DNA of 64,000 nucleotides from Buttiauxella selenatireducens (GTDB lineage Bacteria; Pseudomonadota; Gammaproteobacteria; Enterobacterales; Enterobacteriaceae), in assembly GCF_031432975.1 (NCBI RefSeq), contig NZ_CP133838.1:4526001-4590000 (forward strand), given 5' to 3'. Of this stretch, positions 51,142 to 61,902 are shown piece by piece (positions within the stretch are counted from its first letter, which is position 1; each line of letters opens with the position of its first letter). Under the pieces are notes generated by a model, which saw only the letters and a program-made list of their open reading frames with translations, was not told where the DNA came from and made no database searches. Made by a program: the position numbers and the translations under genes.

Positions 51142-52413
51142 ATGAAAGATATTATAGAACGTCATAAATCAGGTGAGCACATCGGTATCTGTTCTGTCTG
51201 TTCAGCCCACCCACTGGTGATTGAAGCCGCCCTACGCTTTGATCTGGAAAGCGACCGCAAAGTCCTTATCGAAGCCACTTCAAACCAGGTTAACCAATTC
51301 GGCGGTTACACCGGTATGCAGCCTGCCGATTTCCGTGATTTTGTCTACCGGATTGCCCGTGAGGTGGGGTTCCCACAGCAGCGCATTATCCTCGGCGGCG
51401 ATCATCTGGGGCCAAATTGCTGGCAGGATCAACCGTCTGATGAGGCGATGCAAAAATCCATCGATTTGATCAAAGCGTATGTTGCGGCAGGGTTCAGCAA
51501 GATCCATCTGGACGCTTCAATGTCCTGCGCAGACGATCCCGTTCCGCTCGACCCACAAGTGGTCGCAAACCGCGCCGCACGGCTGTGCCAGGCCGCAGAG
51601 CAGACCGCCACTGACCAACAAAAGCAACAGCTCACTTATGTGATTGGTACTGAAGTCCCGGTACCTGGAGGCGAATCCAGCGCCATCGAAGGAGTACATG
51701 TCACCCGCGAAAGCGATGCGGCTAATACGGTGGAAACACACCGCCTGGCTTTTGCCGCACTCGGTCTGGAAAAAGCCCTGGAGCGCGTGATCGCGATTGT
51801 AGTGCAACCCGGCGTGGAATTTGATCACACTCAGGTGATCCATTACCAGCCGAAGGAAGCCGAAGCGCTCTGCGCGTGGATCAAGAAAACTCCGCTGGTT
51901 TACGAGGCGCATTCCACGGATTACCAGGCGCGGAAAGCCTATCGCGAACTGGTACAAGATCACTTTGCGATTCTGAAAGTCGGCCCGGCGCTCACTTTTG
52001 CCCTGCGAGAAGCGATTTTTGCGCTGGCAAAAATTGAGAGTGAACTGGTGGCGCCGGAACAACGCAGCCAGGTTTTACAGGTCATTGATGAAGTGATGCT
52101 CAACGAGCCGAACTACTGGAAGAAGTATTACCACCCGACCTTCAGCCAGGCGATGGTCGATATTCACTTCAGCCTTTCGGACCGCATGCGCTATTACTGG
52201 CCGCATCCACGCATTCGTCAAAGTGTGGAAAAACTGACCGCTAACCTGGACGCTATCAGCATTCCGCTTGGGCTTTTGAGCCAGTATTTGCCGGTGCAAT
52301 TCGAACGCGTGATGACCCAACAACTCCACGCCACCCCTCACTCTCTCATCCTCGACAAAATTCAGGATGTCCTGCGCGCCTACCGTTATGGCTGCTCGTT
52401 AACAGCGGCCTGA
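51142..52413 (+). CDS. gatZ: Tagatose-1,6-bisphosphate aldolase accessory subunit GatZ
   Basis: A 423-residue chaperone-like subunit needed for full activity and stability of GatY. It starts at [20 protein letters not shown], as in E. coli GatZ (420). Long identical blocks include [27 protein letters not shown] and [10 protein letters not shown]. It is the first gene after the tag insert and is followed by gatA after 9 bases. Confidence 0.95.
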   Translation: MKDIIERHKSGEHIGICSVCSAHPLVIEAALRFDLESDRKVLIEATSNQVNQFGGYTGMQPADFRDFVYRIAREVGFPQQRIILGGDHLGPNCWQDQPSDEAMQKSIDLIKAYVAAGFSKIHLDASMSCADDPVPLDPQVVANRAARLCQAAEQTATDQQKQQLTYVIGTEVPVPGGESSAIEGVHVTRESDAANTVETHRLAFAALGLEKALERVIAIVVQPGVEFDHTQVIHYQPKEAEALCAWIKKTPLVYEAHSTDYQARKAYRELVQDHFAILKVGPALTFALREAIFALAKIESELVAPEQRSQVLQVIDEVMLNEPNYWKKYYHPTFSQAMVDIHFSLSDRMRYYWPHPRIRQSVEKLTANLDAISIPLGLLSQYLPVQFERVMTQQLHATPHSLILDKIQDVLRAYRYGCSLTAA

Positions 52414-52422
52414 GGAAAATCC

Positions 52423-52887
52423 ATGACTCAAATATTTGTACGAACCGGAATTCACTTCGCAGACGCCGATGCTGCCCTGCAACACATCGGCGCGGAGATG
52501 CTGGCAAAAGGAGTAGTCCACGCCAGTTACCCGCAGGCGCTGCTGGAAAGAGAGGCCATCTTTCCGACTGGAATTGACCTTGAACACCATGCAGTAGCCA
52601 TTCCTCACTGTGAGGCGCTGCACGCCAAAACTCCGGCTATTTACCTGATTCGCCCTGATAAACCCGTGCATTTTCAACGCGCCGATGACGATGGAGAAAT
52701 CCCGGTGACGTTGATTATTGCCCTGATCGTCGAAAACCCGCAGGCGCAGCTTGAGTTGTTAAAGCGCCTGTTTAGTGAGCTACAAAACCCGGAAGTGATG
52801 GAGCGGCTACTCACAGCGCCGCCAGCACAACTGGGCGAATTATTCCGAAACACCCTTCTCGAACCGCAATTAAGTGCGGCTTCGTAA
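52423..52887 (+). CDS. gatA: Galactitol PTS EIIA component GatA
   Basis: A 154-residue EIIA of the galactitol (fructose/mannitol-like) type. It has active His62 in [13 protein letters not shown] and the family [19 protein letters not shown] helix. It phosphorylates GatB. Length in E. coli is 150. Confidence 0.94.
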   Translation: MTQIFVRTGIHFADADAALQHIGAEMLAKGVVHASYPQALLEREAIFPTGIDLEHHAVAIPHCEALHAKTPAIYLIRPDKPVHFQRADDDGEIPVTLIIALIVENPQAQLELLKRLFSELQNPEVMERLLTAPPAQLGELFRNTLLEPQLSAAS

Positions 52888-52910
52888 GCATAATAAGACG
52901 GAGATACCCT

Positions 52911-53195
52911 ATGAAACGTAAAGTGATTGTTGCCTGTGGCGGGGCTGTTGCCACCTCAACCATGGCTGCAGAAGAGATTAAAGAGTTGTGCGAAGCGCAC
53001 GGTATTGCGCTCGATTTAGTGCAATGCCGGGTAACAGAAATCGAAACCTATATGGACGGTGCCCATCTCATCTGCACCACCGCCCGCGTCGACAGAACAT
53101 TTGGCGATATTCCCGTGGTACACGGTATGCCATTTATCTCCGGCGTAGGCATCGAAGCCTTGCAGAAAAAAATTCTCACTTTCCTCGCGGAGTAG
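52911..53195 (+). CDS. gatB: Galactitol PTS EIIB component GatB
   Basis: A 94-residue EIIB with phosphocysteine Cys9 in [18 protein letters not shown]. It transfers phosphate from GatA to galactitol during transport by GatC. Same length as E. coli GatB. Confidence 0.95.
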   Translation: MKRKVIVACGGAVATSTMAAEEIKELCEAHGIALDLVQCRVTEIETYMDGAHLICTTARVDRTFGDIPVVHGMPFISGVGIEALQKKILTFLAE

Positions 53196-53199
53196 AGCC

Positions 53200-54579
53200 A
53201 TGTTTAGCGAAATCATGCGTTACATCCTCGACCTCGGCCCTACGGTGATGCTGCCGCTGGTGATTATTCTCTTCTCAAAAGCATTGGGGATGAAACTCGG
53301 GGATTGCTTTAAATCCGGCCTGCATATCGGTATTGGCTTTGTCGGTATCGGCCTGGTGATTGGTTTGATGCTCGACTCCATCGGCCCAGCGGCAAAATCC
53401 ATGGCGGAACAGTTCCAGATAAACCTGCATGTGGTTGATGTCGGCTGGCCTGGCTCATCACCCATGACCTGGGCTTCGCAAATTGCACTGGTAGCCATTC
53501 CTATCGCCATTGGCGTGAACGTGCTGATGCTGATTACCCGCATGACACGCGTGGTGAACGTCGATATCTGGAACATCTGGCATATGACCTTTACCGGCGC
53601 GCTGGTGCATCTCGCGACGGGTTCATACTGGTTGGGCATACTGGGCGTCGTGGTTCATGCCGCGTTCGTTTATAAACTCGGTGATTGGTTTGCCAGAGAC
53701 ACAAAGAATTTCTTCGAGCTTGATGGCATCGCTATTCCGCATGGATCTTCAGCCTACCTCGGGCCTATCGCGGTGCTGGTCGATACCATCATTGAAAAAA
53801 TTCCAGGCCTCAACCGCATCCACTTCAGCGCTGATGACATCCAGAAACGTTTTGGGCCGTTCGGTGAACCGGTTACCGTCGGCTTTATCATGGGGATTGT
53901 GATTGGCTTGCTGGCAGGCTACGACATGAAAGGTGTCATGCAACTGGCAGTAAAAACGGCGGCGGTAATGCTGCTGATGCCACGCGTCATCAAGCCAATT
54001 ATGGATGGCCTGACGCCCATCGCGAAGCACGCCCGTAAACGTCTACAGGCAAAATTTGGCAGCCAGGAGTTTTTGATTGGTTTAGATCCGGCGCTACTGC
54101 TTGGACACACTTCGGTGGTTTCTGCCAGCCTGATCTTTATTCCATTGACCATTCTTATCGCGGTGCTGGTACCGGGCAACCAGGTGCTGCCGTTTGGCGA
54201 CCTGGCGACTATCGGCTTCTTCGTTGCCATGGCGGTTGCGGTTCACCAGGGCAATCTGTTCCGCACGCTGATTTCTGGCTCCATCATCATGGCTATCACG
54301 CTGTGGATTGCCACGCAAACCATCGGTCTGCATACCCAACTGGCGGCCAACGCCGGGGCGCTAAAAGCAGGTGGGATGGTGGCGTCGATGGACCAGGGCG
54401 GCTCGCCAATTACCTGGTTACTGATTCAATTACTGACCTGGCAAAACGTGGTGGGATTGTGCGTGATTGGCACCCTTTACGTAGCCGGTGTGCTGTTGAC
54501 CTGGCGTCGCGCACGAGGCTTTGTCGCGCAAGAAAAAGCGCAACTGGCACAAAGCCAACCCGTCAGTTCCGCTCAATAA
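53200..54579 (+). CDS. gatC: Galactitol PTS EIIC component GatC
   Basis: A 459-residue membrane permease of the galactitol family (E. coli 451) with about twelve hydrophobic segments. It starts MFSEIMRYILDLGPTVMLPL 4 bases after gatB and has AIPHGSSAYLGPIA and the C-terminal LTWQNVVGLCVIGTLYVAG. It imports galactitol as galactitol-1-phosphate. Confidence 0.95.
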   Translation: MFSEIMRYILDLGPTVMLPLVIILFSKALGMKLGDCFKSGLHIGIGFVGIGLVIGLMLDSIGPAAKSMAEQFQINLHVVDVGWPGSSPMTWASQIALVAIPIAIGVNVLMLITRMTRVVNVDIWNIWHMTFTGALVHLATGSYWLGILGVVVHAAFVYKLGDWFARDTKNFFELDGIAIPHGSSAYLGPIAVLVDTIIEKIPGLNRIHFSADDIQKRFGPFGEPVTVGFIMGIVIGLLAGYDMKGVMQLAVKTAAVMLLMPRVIKPIMDGLTPIAKHARKRLQAKFGSQEFLIGLDPALLLGHTSVVSASLIFIPLTILIAVLVPGNQVLPFGDLATIGFFVAMAVAVHQGNLFRTLISGSIIMAITLWIATQTIGLHTQLAANAGALKAGGMVASMDQGGSPITWLLIQLLTWQNVVGLCVIGTLYVAGVLLTWRRARGFVAQEKAQLAQSQPVSSAQ

Positions 54580-54627
54580 ACCTTTGGGGAGTCAACGCTC
54601 CCCACTTACCTTTTTATGGGATCTGTT

Positions 54628-55671
54628 ATGAAATCAGTGGTTATCCATGCTGAGGGCGACGTGCGTGTTGAAGAGCGCCCCACTCCTGTGCTGCAAGCCA
54701 AAGACGAGGTGTTAGTTCGCGTTCACACCTCAGGGTTATGCGGATCCGACCTTCCGCGCATTTTCCACAATGGCGCACATTTCTACCCAATAGTGCTTGG
54801 GCATGAATTTAGCGGCCAGGTAGAACAATGTGGCGACGATGTGAGAGATTTACAGCCCGGTGATGCCGTGGCCTGCGTCCCGTTACACCCATGCTTTGAC
54901 TGCCCGGAGTGCAAACGCAGCTACTTTTCGTTATGCAAAAACTACACCTTTGTCGGTTCACGCAGCGACGGGGGCAACGCGGAATTCATTGTTATGAAAC
55001 GCGCCAACATTTTCAAATTGCCTCGGGGGATGAAACTCGAAGATGGGGCATTTCTGGAACCTATCACCGTCGGCCTGCATGCGTTTGAATTGGTTGGCGG
55101 TTGTGAAGATAAAAATGTGGTGGTGATTGGCGCGGGGACCATTGGCTTGCTGGCACTCCAGTGCGCCAAAGCCCTCGGTGCTCGTTCTGTCACCGCGATT
55201 GATATCAATCCAGAAAAGCTGGAACTCGCCACGGAGCTTGGCGCTACGCAGGTCTTTAACAGTAAAGAGATGAGCGCGGCGCAAATCCGCGAGTTAATGC
55301 AGGGATCCCGCTTTGATCAGGTGATCCTCGAAACGGCTGGCGTGCCGCAGACGGTTGCGCTCTCCATTGATATCGCCGGGCCTCGTGCGCAGCTGGCATT
55401 AGTAGGCACACTGCATCACGATCTGAACTTACCTTCCGCACTGTTCGGGCAGATACTACGCAAAGAGCTGACGGTAACGGGAAGCTGGATGAACTACTCC
55501 GGGCCGTGGCCGGGTGTCGAATGGGAAACCGCCGCACGTTTACTCAGTGAAAATAAAATCCAGCTTAAGCCGCTTATCGCCCATACCGGCGAACCTGAGA
55601 GCTTTGCCGCCGCCGTGAAAGCCCTGAACGGAAAGCCAATGAATGGGAAAATTATCCTCAAACTGGCCTGA
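54628..55671 (+). CDS. gatD: Galactitol-1-phosphate 5-dehydrogenase GatD
   Basis: Zinc-dependent medium-chain dehydrogenase that oxidises galactitol-1-phosphate to tagatose-6-phosphate. It has 347 residues from MKSVVIHAEGDVRVEERP (54628). Motifs: catalytic zinc SGLCGSDLPR and LGHEFSG, structural zinc CFDCPECKRSYFSLC, and NAD-binding VIGAGTIGLLALQCAK. Confidence 0.95.
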   Translation: MKSVVIHAEGDVRVEERPTPVLQAKDEVLVRVHTSGLCGSDLPRIFHNGAHFYPIVLGHEFSGQVEQCGDDVRDLQPGDAVACVPLHPCFDCPECKRSYFSLCKNYTFVGSRSDGGNAEFIVMKRANIFKLPRGMKLEDGAFLEPITVGLHAFELVGGCEDKNVVVIGAGTIGLLALQCAKALGARSVTAIDINPEKLELATELGATQVFNSKEMSAAQIRELMQGSRFDQVILETAGVPQTVALSIDIAGPRAQLALVGTLHHDLNLPSALFGQILRKELTVTGSWMNYSGPWPGVEWETAARLLSENKIQLKPLIAHTGEPESFAAAVKALNGKPMNGKIILKLA

Positions 55672-55679
55672 TGCTTCCT

Positions 55680-55708
55680 GAGCCAGTGCGCTGGCTCACA
55701 TTTTCTTT
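55680..55708 (+). terminator. Hairpin between gatD and gatR
   Basis: GAGCCAG-TGCG-CTGGCTC is a perfect stem followed by ACATTTTCTTTC. It may end most gat transcripts before gatR. Confidence 0.65.
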
Positions 55709-55779
55709 CGGAAATTGCCGTTTATGTTTCGCATCACTTTCGTTTACACTGCATGGAGTTAATTATCAGGCAAATAAAG

Positions 55780-56553
55780 ATGAACTCGTTTGAAAGACGC
55801 AACAAAATAGTCGACATGATTAATACCCAAGGCAGCGTGTTGGTGCTCGATCTTTCGAATACCTTTGGAATTTCAGAGGTTACTATCCGCGCCGACCTGC
55901 GCTTGCTGGAAGAAAAAGGCCTGGTCACGCGTTTTCACGGTGGCGCAGCACGCCCCGGCAGTAATCTGATGGATGCCGACAACCTCGAAGTGATTCTGGA
56001 AGACCGTTATCAGCTCGCCAAAGATCCCAAAAAGCGTATTGCCGAACGCGCGGTGGAAATGGTCAGCGACGGCATGACCGTGATTCTGGACAGCGGCAGC
56101 ACCACGCTGCTTATCGCCGAGGCTCTGCTAAAGAAAGCGAATATCACCGTGATCACCAATAGTCTGCCAGCGGCTTTTGCGCTTTCAGAAAACAAAGACA
56201 TCACCCTGGTGGTCTGTGGCGGTACGGTGCGCCATAAAACGCACTCCATGCATGGCACGCTCGCCGAGCATTCATTGCAGGGTATCAGTGCCGACTTGAT
56301 GTTTGTCGGCGCGGACGGTATGGATATGACAAACGGTATTACGACGTTTAACGAAGGCTACTCTATCAGCGCGGTCATGGCCGCAGCAGCACATAAAGTT
56401 GTCGCGGTTCTGGACGCCACCAAATTCAATCGCCGTGGCTTTAACCAGGTGTTACCACTTGAGCAAATCAACTGTGTCATAACTGATGAGAGTATTAGCG
56501 CGGAAGATAAAAAAGCGCTGGAGAAAAGCCAACTTGAACTGGTGATTGTGTAG
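55780..56553 (+). CDS. gatR: Galactitol operon repressor GatR (DeoR family)
   Basis: A 257-residue DeoR-family repressor, full length here (it is disrupted in E. coli K-12). The N-terminal helix-turn-helix is MNSFERRNKIVDMINTQGSV onward, residues 1-57; the sensor domain has VILDSGSTTLLIAEALLKK and ADGMDMTNGITTFNEGYSIS. The start at 55780 matches the family; the ATG at 55753 adds nine residues. Upstream ACTTTCGTTTACAC could be its own operator. Confidence 0.94.
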   Translation: MNSFERRNKIVDMINTQGSVLVLDLSNTFGISEVTIRADLRLLEEKGLVTRFHGGAARPGSNLMDADNLEVILEDRYQLAKDPKKRIAERAVEMVSDGMTVILDSGSTTLLIAEALLKKANITVITNSLPAAFALSENKDITLVVCGGTVRHKTHSMHGTLAEHSLQGISADLMFVGADGMDMTNGITTFNEGYSISAVMAAAAHKVVAVLDATKFNRRGFNQVLPLEQINCVITDESISAEDKKALEKSQLELVIV

Positions 56554-56566
56554 TGCCGGGGACTTG

Positions 56567-56590
56567 AAACCCGCGAAAGCGGGTTTTTAA
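56567..56590. terminator. Bidirectional terminator between gatR and the convergent gene
   Basis: AAACCCGC-GAAA-GCGGGTTTTTAA, a GNRA-loop stem with T-runs on the plus strand and A-run (T-run on minus) on the other side. It overlaps the stop of the minus-strand gene at 56587. Confidence 0.88.
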
Positions 56591-57231
56591 TTTGAGGCAA
56601 GTTTGTCGATTTTTTTCTTATCTTCAGCTATCAACACTACGCCAAAGCGAGTCGTATCAGGATGTTCACTCCAGATTTTTTCTTCTGGAATGCTTGAGCC
56701 ATCGTAGATAACTTTCGTGCCATCATAGGGATAGAATCTGCCGGAATCGGTGTCCAGAACAAACACAGACAGTTCCTTTGATTCACGTGCAATCTTTTGC
56801 CACAAAGCCTTGCCGCCTTGATACTGCGTATTATCACTCATCAGAATGACCCCGCAGTTAATCACTAACGCTTCATACAGCCGGGTGGCAAAACCGGCCT
56901 CCTGATAGCGCCTCTCCACACAGACCCCCTCAACCTGAAGCAGATCCGTTTCTTCCCAAAAACGCTCAACCGAAATGACATTATCGCCAATACTTTTTTG
57001 ATTGGCTAACTCAAGCATTGCCACCGCGATATGACGCGCGACACCATCAATCTCTTCAATATCAGCTTTAACTATAGCGGCACGCGGCGTCTGTTTATCA
57101 AAGATAACCAGAAACCTCTTCCCCGCCAGCGTGATTTCATCAACCACCTGAAAAGAGCGCTCAATCGCCGCAGGGCTATAAGACAATGGCATCACGATCA
57201 TATTTGAGTCCCCACGAATTAACACCGGCAT
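56587..57231 (-). CDS. GNAT-like acetyltransferase fold protein, function unknown
   Basis: A 214-residue protein I cannot name. The middle part RRYQEAGFATRLYEALVINCGVILMSDN looks like a GNAT acetyl-CoA region (R/Q-x-x-G-x-A/G core, here YQEAGFATRLYE), followed by QYQGGKALWQKIARESKELS, as in phage-type GNAT proteins. The C-terminus is lysine-rich. It is an orphan between gatR and rsmI. A 10-bp inverted repeat (57232-57270) touches its start codon. Confidence 0.6.
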   Translation of the reverse strand: MPVLIRGDSNMIVMPLSYSPAAIERSFQVVDEITLAGKRFLVIFDKQTPRAAIVKADIEEIDGVARHIAVAMLELANQKSIGDNVISVERFWEETDLLQVEGVCVERRYQEAGFATRLYEALVINCGVILMSDNTQYQGGKALWQKIARESKELSVFVLDTDSGRFYPYDGTKVIYDGSSIPEEKIWSEHPDTTRFGVVLIAEDKKKIDKLASN

Positions 57232-57270
57232 AATTTGCTCATCCTAAGCTAAAAACAGTTTGAGCAAATT
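57232..57270 (-). promoter_or_regulatory. Inverted repeat abutting the start codon
   Basis: AATTTGCTCA and TGAGCAAATT, perfect 10-bp arms around 19 bases; the ATG of the GNAT-like gene follows directly on the minus strand. The only ribosome-site candidate (AGGAT) lies at the foot of the loop. It could be an operator or an RNA hairpin that limits translation. Confidence 0.55.
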
Positions 57271-57343
57271 AACATCACTTATTTTTAGTTTTCAAACAAT
57301 ACCGATACCCGTAACAGCACAGTGCGAGGCTTCTCGTAAAACG

Positions 57344-58210
57344 TTATTTCTCGCTGTTTTCTAACGCATATTTATATAGCGCATTTTTCTTCACGCCATG
57401 GATTTCGGCGGCCAGTGCAGCGGCTTTCTTCAGCGGTAATTCTGTTTGTAGCAAAGCAAGAGTACGCAGCGCATCGGCTGGCAGCGCATCATCGGTTGGC
57501 GCTTTAAAGCCTTCGACAATCAGGACCATTTCACCTTTGCGGCGGTTTTCGTCTTCTTTCACCCATGCCGCCAACTCACCAATTGGCGCGCCGTGAATCG
57601 ATTCCCAGGTCTTCGTTAGCTCACGAGCCAGCACCACATAGCGTGATTCACCAAGCACCGCGCAGATATCGTCTAAACTATCGAGCAGGCGATGCGTGGA
57701 CTCATAGAAGATCAGCGTGCGAGGTTCTTGCTCAATGGCCTTAAGCGCATCGCGGCGGCCTTTCGATTTAGCAGGCAAGAAACCTTCGTAGCAGAAGCGA
57801 TCGGAAGGTAAACCGGCAGCACTTAATGCCGCGATAGCAGCACAAGGGCCGGGCAGCGGCACGACGCGGATACCCGCTTCGCGGCACGTGCGCACCAGAT
57901 GGTAACCAGGATCGTTAATTAATGGCGTTCCTGCATCAGAAACTAACGCAATGCTTTGCCCTTCCTGAAGCTTAGCCAGCAAGGTTTCTGATTTTTGTTG
58001 CTCGTTATGATCGTGCAATGCGAACAATCGCGCATTAATGGCGAAATGTTGCAGCAGTAATCCTGTATGGCGAGTATCTTCAGCGGCAATCAGGTCAACG
58101 CTTTGCAACACGGATAACGCCCGCTGTGTGATATCGCCGAGGTTACCGATGGGTGTCGGAACGATGTAGAGCGTGCTGGCAGAAATAGCCGCCGTTTCGA
58201 GTTGTTTCAT
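57344..58210 (-). CDS. rsmI: 16S rRNA (cytidine1402-2'-O)-methyltransferase RsmI
   Basis: A 288-residue tetrapyrrole-methylase-fold enzyme that 2'-O-methylates C1402 of 16S rRNA. Motifs: [19 protein letters not shown] at the N-terminus, [27 protein letters not shown] and [20 protein letters not shown]. Divergent from lpoA, as in E. coli. Confidence 0.97.
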   Translation of the reverse strand: MKQLETAAISASTLYIVPTPIGNLGDITQRALSVLQSVDLIAAEDTRHTGLLLQHFAINARLFALHDHNEQQKSETLLAKLQEGQSIALVSDAGTPLINDPGYHLVRTCREAGIRVVPLPGPCAAIAALSAAGLPSDRFCYEGFLPAKSKGRRDALKAIEQEPRTLIFYESTHRLLDSLDDICAVLGESRYVVLARELTKTWESIHGAPIGELAAWVKEDENRRKGEMVLIVEGFKAPTDDALPADALRTLALLQTELPLKKAAALAAEIHGVKKNALYKYALENSEK

Positions 58211-58272
58211 TGTTTCATCCGTATTGCCGATTTAATATTGAACACTGAGATAAAAATTACACTGGATACAGA

Positions 58273-60348
58273 ATGGTACCGTCTAAATTTATTCGTTCTA
58301 AAGCCGGGCGTTGTCTGCCTGTTGTGCTGGCCGCGCTATTTTTTGCCGGCTGTACTACTAAAGCACCAGACCAGTCGATTGCGCATATGCAGGGCGAAGC
58401 CACTGCTAATTCGGCGTATTACCTGCAACAAATGCAGCAAAGCACTGATGATAGCAAGACCTCCTGGCAATTACTCGCCATTCATGCGCTGTTAAAAGAA
58501 GGCAAAACCCAGCAAGCCGTTGATCTCTACAATCAGCTACCGAAAGAGATGGATGAGACGCAACGCCGTGAACAGGCACTGCTGGCAGCCGAAGTGAAAG
58601 TCGCCCAGAAAGATTATGCCGATGCCAACGCGCGTCTGAGCAAAATCAATGTTGCTGCGCTAAACAAAAATCAGCAGGCGCGCTATTACCAGGCGGTTAT
58701 CGACGCAAGCCAGAATCGCCCGTCGATTGAACTGCTGCGTGCCTATATCGCGCAAGAGCCAATGTTGACTGGCCCTGCGCATCAAAAAAATATTGATGGT
58801 ACCTGGCAAGCGTTATCGCTGATGACGGCCGAGCAGATGAAGTCTCTGGTTATCAATGCCGACGAAAACACACTGCAAGGTTGGCTGGATCTGCAACGCG
58901 TCTGGAACGACAACCGTAACGATCCTGAAATGCTCAAAGCCGGTATTAAAGACTGGCAAACACGCTATCCGCAGAATCCGGGTGCGAAAACACTGCCGAC
59001 GCAGTTAAGCAATATGCAGAATTACAAACCCGCGTCGACTAACAAAATTGCCCTGCTGCTGCCATTAAGCGGCCAGGCGGCGGTTTTTGGTCGCACCATT
59101 CAGCAAGGTTTTGAAGCAGCGAAAAATATGGGCTCCGCTCCGGTGGCGCAAGCAACGGCACCAGTGCAGCCAGCGGATGCCAATGCGCAACCTGGTGATA
59201 CCACACAAGCGGCTCTGCCACAGCCAGTCGATCCCAACATGGTGGCAAGCCCGTCAGCCGCCTCGGTTGATGATTTAACCCAACAGCCTACGGAAACGCC
59301 TGTACAACCTGCTCCAGCGCCGCAACCTGCGCCACAAGTACAGGCAGCAGCGGCAGCCCCGGCGAATCCATCCGCTGAAATCAAGGTCTACGATACCACC
59401 ACGCAGCCACTGGCGCAGATACTGGCTCAAGCCCAGCAAGATGGTGCAACGATAGTCGTCGGCCCATTGCTTAAAAACAATGTTGACCAGTTAGCCACAA
59501 CGACTTCGCCACTGAATATCCTGGCGCTGAACCAGCCGGAAAGCGTACAGAACCGTGCCAATATCTGCTACTTCGCGCTGTCGCCAGAAGATGAAGCCCG
59601 TGATGCAGCAGGCCATATCTGGCAACAGGGCCACCGTGCACCGCTGTTACTGGTGCCGCGTAGCACACTGGGCGATCGCGTGACCAAAGCCTTTGCCGAT
59701 GAATGGCTGAAGCTGGGTGGCGGCACGGTGCTGCAACAAAAATTCGGTTCTATTGCCGAACTCAAACAAGGGATTAACAGCGGTTCAGGTATCGCGTTAA
59801 GCGGTACTCCGGTAACGCCAGCCTCCGCTCAACCTGCGGGTGTGACCATCGGCGGGCTGACTATTCCACCACCACCGACTGATGCGCAAATTACCGCGGG
59901 TACGTCCGGTGGCGTAGACGCCGCTTATATTGTGGCAACACCGGATGAAGTCGCTCTGATCAAACCGATGATCGCCATGCGTACCGGTAGCCGTAGCGCA
60001 GCACAACTGTATGCCAGCTCGCGCAGCTCTCAGGGCGTGAACGGTCCAGATTTCCGTCTGGAAATGGACGGTTTGCAGTTCAGTGAAATCCCGATGCTTG
60101 CGGGCAACAATCCATCGTTGATGCAACAAGCGTTGGGGAGTGTGCGTAACGACTACTCGCTGGCGCGCCTGTATGCGATGGGTGTGGATGCATGGTCACT
60201 GGCAAATCACTTCTCTCAAATCCGCCAGGTGCCGGGTTATCAGGTGAATGGCAACACCGGCACGCTGTCTGCAAATCCAGATTGCGTCATTAACAGGAAG
60301 TTAAATTGGCTGCAATTCAGTCGGGGTCAAATCGTTCCAGCCTCCTGA
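58273..60348 (+). CDS. lpoA: Outer-membrane lipoprotein LpoA, activator of PBP1A
   Basis: A 691-residue lipoprotein (E. coli about 678) that spans the periplasm and stimulates PBP1A. A signal peptide ends in ALFFAGC with lipidated Cys27. An N-terminal TPR-like domain (about 30-260) is followed by a Pro/Ala/Gln-rich linker (about 290-365) and a PBP1-type periplasmic binding fold ([40 protein letters not shown]). The extra length lies in the linker. Confidence 0.96.
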   Translation: MVPSKFIRSKAGRCLPVVLAALFFAGCTTKAPDQSIAHMQGEATANSAYYLQQMQQSTDDSKTSWQLLAIHALLKEGKTQQAVDLYNQLPKEMDETQRREQALLAAEVKVAQKDYADANARLSKINVAALNKNQQARYYQAVIDASQNRPSIELLRAYIAQEPMLTGPAHQKNIDGTWQALSLMTAEQMKSLVINADENTLQGWLDLQRVWNDNRNDPEMLKAGIKDWQTRYPQNPGAKTLPTQLSNMQNYKPASTNKIALLLPLSGQAAVFGRTIQQGFEAAKNMGSAPVAQATAPVQPADANAQPGDTTQAALPQPVDPNMVASPSAASVDDLTQQPTETPVQPAPAPQPAPQVQAAAAAPANPSAEIKVYDTTTQPLAQILAQAQQDGATIVVGPLLKNNVDQLATTTSPLNILALNQPESVQNRANICYFALSPEDEARDAAGHIWQQGHRAPLLLVPRSTLGDRVTKAFADEWLKLGGGTVLQQKFGSIAELKQGINSGSGIALSGTPVTPASAQPAGVTIGGLTIPPPPTDAQITAGTSGGVDAAYIVATPDEVALIKPMIAMRTGSRSAAQLYASSRSSQGVNGPDFRLEMDGLQFSEIPMLAGNNPSLMQQALGSVRNDYSLARLYAMGVDAWSLANHFSQIRQVPGYQVNGNTGTLSANPDCVINRKLNWLQFSRGQIVPAS

Positions 60349-60701
60349 CCCGTCAACAAGCTGGCGCGCACTACGAGTTGAGCGCGCGCCGCTTTCTTGA
60401 ACGCAAAGGACTGCGCTTTATTGCTGCCAATGTTCATGCACGCGGTGGCGAAATCGACCTCATCATGCAACACGGTGCCGTTATCGTCTTTGTAGAAGTA
60501 CGATACCGGCGCTCCGACCTCTTTGGTAGTGCTGCTGCCAGCGTCACGCGTCGCAAGCAACAAAAATTGTTACATGTCGCTCAGTATTGGCTAGCACGCA
60601 CATCAGGAAGTTTTGATACTGTGGATTGCCGTTTCGATGTGTTAGCCTTCACCGGCAATGAAATAGAGTGGTTAACCAACGCGTTCACCGCAGATGTTTA
60701 A
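60306..60701 (+). CDS. yraN: YraN, UPF0102 nuclease-fold protein
   Basis: A 131-residue PD-(D/E)XK-like family protein of unknown function. It starts at TTG 60306 ([12 protein letters not shown]), with AGGAAG 6 bases upstream, and overlaps the end of lpoA by 43 bases; E. coli has a similar overlap. Core motif: [38 protein letters not shown] and [13 protein letters not shown]. Confidence 0.93.
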   Translation: MAAIQSGSNRSSLLTRQQAGAHYELSARRFLERKGLRFIAANVHARGGEIDLIMQHGAVIVFVEVRYRRSDLFGSAAASVTRRKQQKLLHVAQYWLARTSGSFDTVDCRFDVLAFTGNEIEWLTNAFTADV

Positions 60702-60720
60702 AGTAACCAGGTAAATAAAC

Positions 60721-61311
60721 GTGCTCGAAAGAATCAAAGTCTGCTTCACGGAAAGTATTCAAACTCAGATTGCCGCCGCTGAAGCGTTGCCAGATGCTAT
60801 CTCCCGTGCAGCAATGACACTGGTTCAGTCACTGCTCAATGGCAATAAAATTCTGTGCTGCGGCAACGGCACTTCTGCGGCTAACGCCCAGCATTTTGCT
60901 GCCAGCATGATCAACCGCTTTGAAACTGAGCGCCCGAGTTTACCTGCCATTGCACTTAATGCCGATAATGTGGTCTTAACCGCGATCGCAAACGATCGTT
61001 TACACGAAGAAGTGTACGCGAAACAAGTACGTGCGCTCGGCCATACCGGTGATGTTTTGCTCGCGATTTCGACCCGTGGTAACAGTCGTGATATTGTCAA
61101 AGCGGTAGAAGCTGCCGTGACGCGTGACATGACTATCGTTGCATTAACTGGCTATGACGGCGGGGAATTGGCCGGCTTATTAGGGCCGCAGGATGTTGAA
61201 ATCCGCATCCCTTCTCACCGCAGCGCACGCATTCAGGAAATGCATATGCTGACGGTAAACTGCCTGTGCGATCTAATTGATAATACGTTATTCCCACACC
61301 AGGACGTTTAA
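60721..61311 (+). CDS. diaA: DnaA initiator-associating protein DiaA
   Basis: A 196-residue SIS-domain protein that forms a tetramer and promotes DnaA assembly at oriC. It starts at GTG 60721 ([20 protein letters not shown]). SIS motifs: [20 protein letters not shown] and [21 protein letters not shown]. Same order as E. coli between yraN and dolP. Confidence 0.96.
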   Translation: MLERIKVCFTESIQTQIAAAEALPDAISRAAMTLVQSLLNGNKILCCGNGTSAANAQHFAASMINRFETERPSLPAIALNADNVVLTAIANDRLHEEVYAKQVRALGHTGDVLLAISTRGNSRDIVKAVEAAVTRDMTIVALTGYDGGELAGLLGPQDVEIRIPSHRSARIQEMHMLTVNCLCDLIDNTLFPHQDV

Positions 61312-61320
61312 GGAGTACAA

Positions 61321-61896
61321 ATGAAGGCATTAAAGCCACTTGCAGTCCTTTTTACTGCGTTACTTCTACAAGGTTGTGTTGCTGCCGCAGTAGTGGGTAC
61401 CGCCGCTGTCGCCACTAAAACCGCGACAGATCCTCGCTCAGTCGGTACTCAGGTTGACGATGGTACTCTGGAATTGCGCGTAAGCAGCGCATTGTCTAAA
61501 GACGCACAAATCAAGAAAGACGCACGTATCAATGTCTCGGCTTATCAGGGAAAAGTCCTGCTTGTCGGCCAGGCGCCAAATACTGAACTCGCTTCACGAG
61601 CCAAACAAATTGCGTTGGGCGTTGATGGCACCACCGAGGTGTACAACGAAATCCGTATCATGGCACCGATCGGCTTAGGTACAGCGTCGTCAGATACCTG
61701 GATTACCACCAAAGTACGCTCGCAATTGCTGGCAAGCGACCAGGTAAAATCGACCAGTGTGAAAGTCACTACCGAGAATAGCGAAGTCTTCTTATTGGGG
61801 CTGGTGACAGAACGGGAAGCTAAAGCTGCGGCAGATATTGCCAGCCGGGTCAGTGACGTAAAACATGTGACGACTGCGTTTACTATTCTGAAGTAA
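61321..61896 (+). CDS. dolP: Outer-membrane lipoprotein DolP (YraP)
   Basis: A 191-residue lipoprotein, dual BON-domain protein that supports outer-membrane integrity and BAM function. Signal peptide with lipobox LLLQGC (Cys19). BON1 runs about 47-112 (LRVSSALSKDAQIKKDARIN ... VLLVGQAP) and BON2 about 125-190 (TTKVRSQLLASDQVKSTSVK ... VFLLGLVTEREA). It follows diaA by 9 bases and is known to be sigma-E controlled in E. coli. Confidence 0.96.
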   Translation: MKALKPLAVLFTALLLQGCVAAAVVGTAAVATKTATDPRSVGTQVDDGTLELRVSSALSKDAQIKKDARINVSAYQGKVLLVGQAPNTELASRAKQIALGVDGTTEVYNEIRIMAPIGLGTASSDTWITTKVRSQLLASDQVKSTSVKVTTENSEVFLLGLVTEREAKAAADIASRVSDVKHVTTAFTILK

Positions 61897-61902
61897 TTTT
61901 GC

